Of a stretch of DNA of 64,000 nucleotides, positions 60,401 to 64,000 are shown piece after piece (the first letter of the stretch is position 1; every line of letters starts with the position of its first letter). The notes under the pieces were generated by a model that was given only the letters and a program-made list of their open reading frames with translations, did no database searches and had not been told where the DNA came from. Source of the DNA: Paragonimus westermani (taxonomy: Eukaryota; Platyhelminthes; Trematoda; Plagiorchiida; Troglotrematidae); assembly GCA_008508345.1 (NCBI GenBank), contig QNGE01000289.1:98651-162650 (forward strand), given 5' to 3'. The position numbers and the translations under genes are program-made.

Positions 60401-61219
60401 GTTAAATGGTAAACAAATCAATAATCCCAAGGTTCTTTAATGGAACACGCTGGAAAACCGGGGAAAAAATCTTGATTTGATCACTTCTTTTGCTACTTCA
60501 ACTTGACAGTAGGAAGCATTCGGTGATTTAAAGTTGACCAGATATTAACAACCCTGGTGTGGCCAAAAACAAAACGCGAAATCGTGACATACATTTTCTC
60601 ACATGTGATCTCATTACACTTTTCGTCCAGCTCACTAATTATTCATTGGAATGTTATATAATAATTACATCTGATAGATATTGAATACAATTTCAATGGT
60701 GGTGAACATCAAGGACACATCTGAGAACTGGCATATCCAAATAGACACAGGAACACACTTATTATATCTGAATCCCCACTAACGTTAATATCAAGCGTAT
60801 TTCATACTTACTCATAGAGTACGAAGATTTATTTTGAAAGTTTTTCTCATGTAGCTTAGGGTGAAAAAATCAATATGACAGTAGGTTATGGAGCCGAATT
60901 TTAATATTTTAAAATTGAAAAGTGATAATCTGCGCTTTTTTAAATCTAGTTTAGTACATTCTCAGAAAGACAAGTGTTGAGGGTCATTGGCTGTTTATTC
61001 TTATCGGTTGCACATATAAATTTACTGGTTAAATGCAACAGGTGCATGGCTAAAAACAGCAATCGAACGCGACGCACACTATCAGGGTAATAGTGTTGAA
61101 TGCGTCAACATCTTCCGTACTCATAGGAGTTGTGAATGTTGTGAGAACAGCACGGCTTTTTTGAAAGCCAAAACATCCATGTTTTGAACAGGTGACAACA
61201 CAGTTGGTCATTCACCATT
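57492..61219. other. Unassigned region upstream of the first visible HAD exon
   Basis: No domain is recognised. Missing 5' exons of the HAD gene (motifs I and II of domain 1) may lie here on the minus strand; a visual search for FD-x-D-G-T and T/S-D codons found no clear candidate. It contains the poly-G run at 59312. Confidence 0.45.
59312..59322. repeat. Poly-G run
   Basis: Eleven consecutive G residues occur in otherwise AT-rich non-coding sequence; the length may be a sequencing artefact. Confidence 0.85.
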
Positions 61220-61547
61220 TCATCCACCTAAAAGGTTGTCCATGTAACTCGTATCAAAGGAGTGGTCAGCAATCAAAGACGTCAGCTTCCGGCTTAGACG
61301 TTGATTTGCTAGTGCTTGCTGCGTCATCGCGTTTGATATCCACCTAGGGATGTCTTCCGCTATTCGATTTTCTATTCCTTGTACCCTCTGATTGATACAC
61401 GTAGTCATTTTCAGTAGTTAGACCCACTCCCGTCCCCTTTTTCTCTTTCTCTCTTCTTATATAGGGTTTGCTTTTTCTTCGTGGTTGTGTGGCAGTTAAG
61501 CATTAGTGTGAACCACTGATGTATTACTGTCTATGATGATGATGATG
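61220..61547. repeat. Dispersed repeat, copy 2, with a short minus-strand open frame
   Basis: 61399-61547 is the second copy of the repeat at 1-149. Left of it, 61408-61220 on the minus strand encodes 62 residues (MTTCINQRVQGIENRI...), rich in helix-forming residues; the first copy also has ATG-ACT-ACG at the same place. It may be the start of a transposon protein or a chance frame. No domain is recognised. Confidence 0.6.
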
Positions 61548-64000
61548 GTACACTTGCCAACACGACTATGGATGAGTTGACACTAGACAAAATAGGCTTT
61601 CTGAACACATTTAGAAACGAAGGAGGATAACTTAAGTGGACAAACACTGTCGCAACTCAGTAGCTGGATGACTAATACTGAAATTTTATCAATGTTGATA
61701 ACCTTATTTACAACGTGATCATACTTGAAAAGCGATAGCATCTGAATGGGTTATTTTGGAAACGGCCTCAATCGTGAAGGTTTTCACTTATCAATCGCAA
61801 CCAATTTTTTACAAACGTTCTTGGATAACCGTTGAACAGGAAAGCTTTTTTCAACACTCTCATCAGTCACATTTGCTTGGCCATATGGAATGAAATCCGG
61901 ACCAAGTCAAATGTGTGAACCATCGAATCAAGCAAAAAGGTTTGAAGTTACTGGCCACTGTGTGTTGCAATTCGATATACAGCATGTTATATCGTGCTAT
62001 CTTTATATCGGCCTATGGAAGTGTTTGAAAACTGGGGGCTGTCCTCAATTTATTGTTCATGAGAAAACGCCAATTTTGAATGGACGGCACTCACGATTTT
62101 GTAAACCTAGTTGAAATGTGTCTCATCGGATGAAACTACTATATCATCTGTAGATTGCGATAAGGTTCATCGAATTTAAAGGCTTTTCCACATCTACTTG
62201 TAGAAAAATATCAGTTTATATCAAATTCATTGATCTAAGCGAGAACTCCATCTAATGATTATGTTTTGCACATAAGACACTGAAGAAAGACACACGATTT
62301 GGTCAGCTTACAAAAAGTAGACCGAACTATTACTGAATCTAAATGCAAAAAGTCCCGTGTGCGTTAAACTGTCATAAACAATAGAGAGATGCACTTTATT
62401 ACAGTTAACAGGTTAGTGACATTTGTTTGCTTTGGGAAGCATATGTTCACTGTGTTCTACTTGCATGATTTTGTCAGACCTATTGAAACATCCGCAGAAC
62501 AGCAGCGTCCTGCTTTCATGGTCTTTCCGGTTTGCCCACCCAGGTAATTTTCAACAACGTAAAACAACTTCAGATAAAACTTTCTATCTAGTTTAGTAGC
62601 TGTGCACTTATGGATAGAAGAAAAATCCATATCAAAGTTTGATTGAGGTCCCCATAGTATTTTCAAAAAGTGTTGCCGAGAAAGGCGAGAGGTGAACTAA
62701 ACACAACTTTGCATATCGCATCAACAAATTCCTTCTGTACATAATGTGAACATGACCCACAAGTGATTTCACTTCTCGCATACTCATAGACATTCCAGTC
62801 GGTCTATTTTGAAAAGAAGCACTACATGCATGTTTTGCTGTCCCCAGAACTTGTCGATAATGCACATCTCTGTCACTGTCAAGACTCCGACCAAGATGTT
62901 ATCAGAGCACCATAGTCAGTATTTTGCGATGACCTGATATTAGGCATGGGTGAATCATCTTATTTACACCATCATCCCTATTTGCTCGTGAATAGTACCG
63001 CTTTAGCCTTCTTTTCTTCTTACCTCTTCTTTAAACCGCGTACCATCACTGATACAATCCACAGTGCGCGTGATCATACAGATACACGCAGTCTGCATGT
63101 AGAATATCTACCAAGTAACATAATTCCAGCTGCGTGCACCTGCTAAGCGTCGAAAAGCTGATGAGTCTCTGGACCCCCTTGTTCAGTTGCAATAAAAATC
63201 TATTTGATAGTCCACTGGCCTGAGATGTCTGTATGCTCAATGATGGGCCAGCTGAGCTGCTGGTGAAGCTATTTAGAGCAAGGAAATTTTATAGGTTTTC
63301 CACCTGGACTATGAAGCCAATTAGGAATGAGGCCATCACATGCTAAATATTTGTTAGTTCTGTGATAGCAATAGGCAGCGGAAACATGTATTCAAACAAT
63401 GTACGTCAGATCGCCGTGTTAACCTCAATAAACGGTGTGATCTACATGAACAAGGTATTGACTAAAGCACTCGTACAGATAAAAGACTGTGAATGCACCA
63501 TGGATGATAATTAATGAAAACAACGATCAAAGAATAAAGGAACAAATATAAAAACTAATAGGTTAGCTGAACAAGAGAAGCTCATAAACATTACAGAGGT
63601 GGACAGGCCTAACAGTTTGAATGTAAAATCGCTATTATTTGGTAGCTACCAGGTATATTTATCAAAGATCGGAGGAGAAATAAAATACAAGTAAACAAAT
63701 GGTCGTACATGTGTTACGCAAATATTGAAATGGTACTTACGTAGCGCCAAGCAAAAGCAACATGCAGAATCATTTATGGATTTTAGTGACCTAGTGTTTG
63801 AGCCTGCCAGCAAATGGACTGAACGCATAGTTACTAGTGTGTAATCTCACACATCGAGCGGACGGCAGATAAATGGTTTATCCTACGCACAATGCAAACA
63901 GATGTCACTGGAAGCATATATAATACTGCAGGTGGACCGGGGTTATCGCTGGGTCAATAAAATTGCACGAAGCTTGCTATAAATTTGGCTCATCTCCTAA
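61548..64000. other. Unassigned AT-rich region at the right edge
   Basis: Open frames are short and show no recognised motif. Missing HAD-gene exons could also lie here. No repeats or RNA genes were seen. Confidence 0.45.

Overview
The window looks like nuclear DNA of a flatworm, most likely a digenean trematode. Coding exons are short, carry GT/AG splice sites, and are separated by introns of 0.25 to 10.5 kb. The spacer is full of decayed non-LTR retrotransposons of the RTE/SR2-like kind that is abundant in flukes. There is no sign of prokaryotic gene packing. The species is not identifiable from sequence alone.

Three protein-coding genes can be supported. (1) A complete mitochondrial-type choline dehydrogenase (CHDH, GMC oxidoreductase) lies on the minus strand from 40853 to 10392. 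It has seven exons whose splice phases all agree and which give about 650 residues. (2) Upstream of it on the same strand is a HAD-superfamily phosphatase-like gene (57491 to 42471, with the 5' end not found). Its exons read straight through from the end of one HAD domain into a second complete HAD domain, so the product is a tandem HAD fusion. The second domain has Asn where the second catalytic Asp of motif I is expected. (3) On the plus strand at 8087-8348 is the terminal exon of a divergent histone H3. It has four extra residues in loop 1, which points to a centromeric CENP-A/cenH3-type variant. This gene and CHDH are tail to tail.

Layout: 1-4790 is retroelement debris on the minus strand (RTE family I with a nearly open reverse transcriptase, next to an internally deleted family II copy). 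4791-8086 is unassigned and may hold the first exon(s) of the H3-like gene. 8349-10391 is the intergenic space between the H3-like gene and CHDH. 10392-40853 is CHDH; its first intron holds an LTR-like repeat split by a 921-base assembly gap (31786-32706). 42471-57491 is the tandem HAD gene. Its 7-kb intron between 47778 and 54785 is a transposon graveyard (family I endonuclease, a nearly full-length dead family II element, and a solo LTR ending 27 bases from an exon). Its last intron carries a 65-base (TC)n/(GA)n inverted repeat. 57492-64000 has no recognised gene except possible missing 5' exons of the HAD gene and a dispersed repeat also found at 1-149.

CHDH oxidises choline to betaine aldehyde in mitochondria, the HAD protein is a putative small-molecule phosphatase, and the H3-like protein is chromatin. 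The sequence gives no evidence that these genes act in one pathway. The points most worth following up are the tandem HAD fusion with its altered active site, the long loop 1 of the cenH3 candidate, and a 20-residue insertion between the catalytic His and Asn of CHDH.
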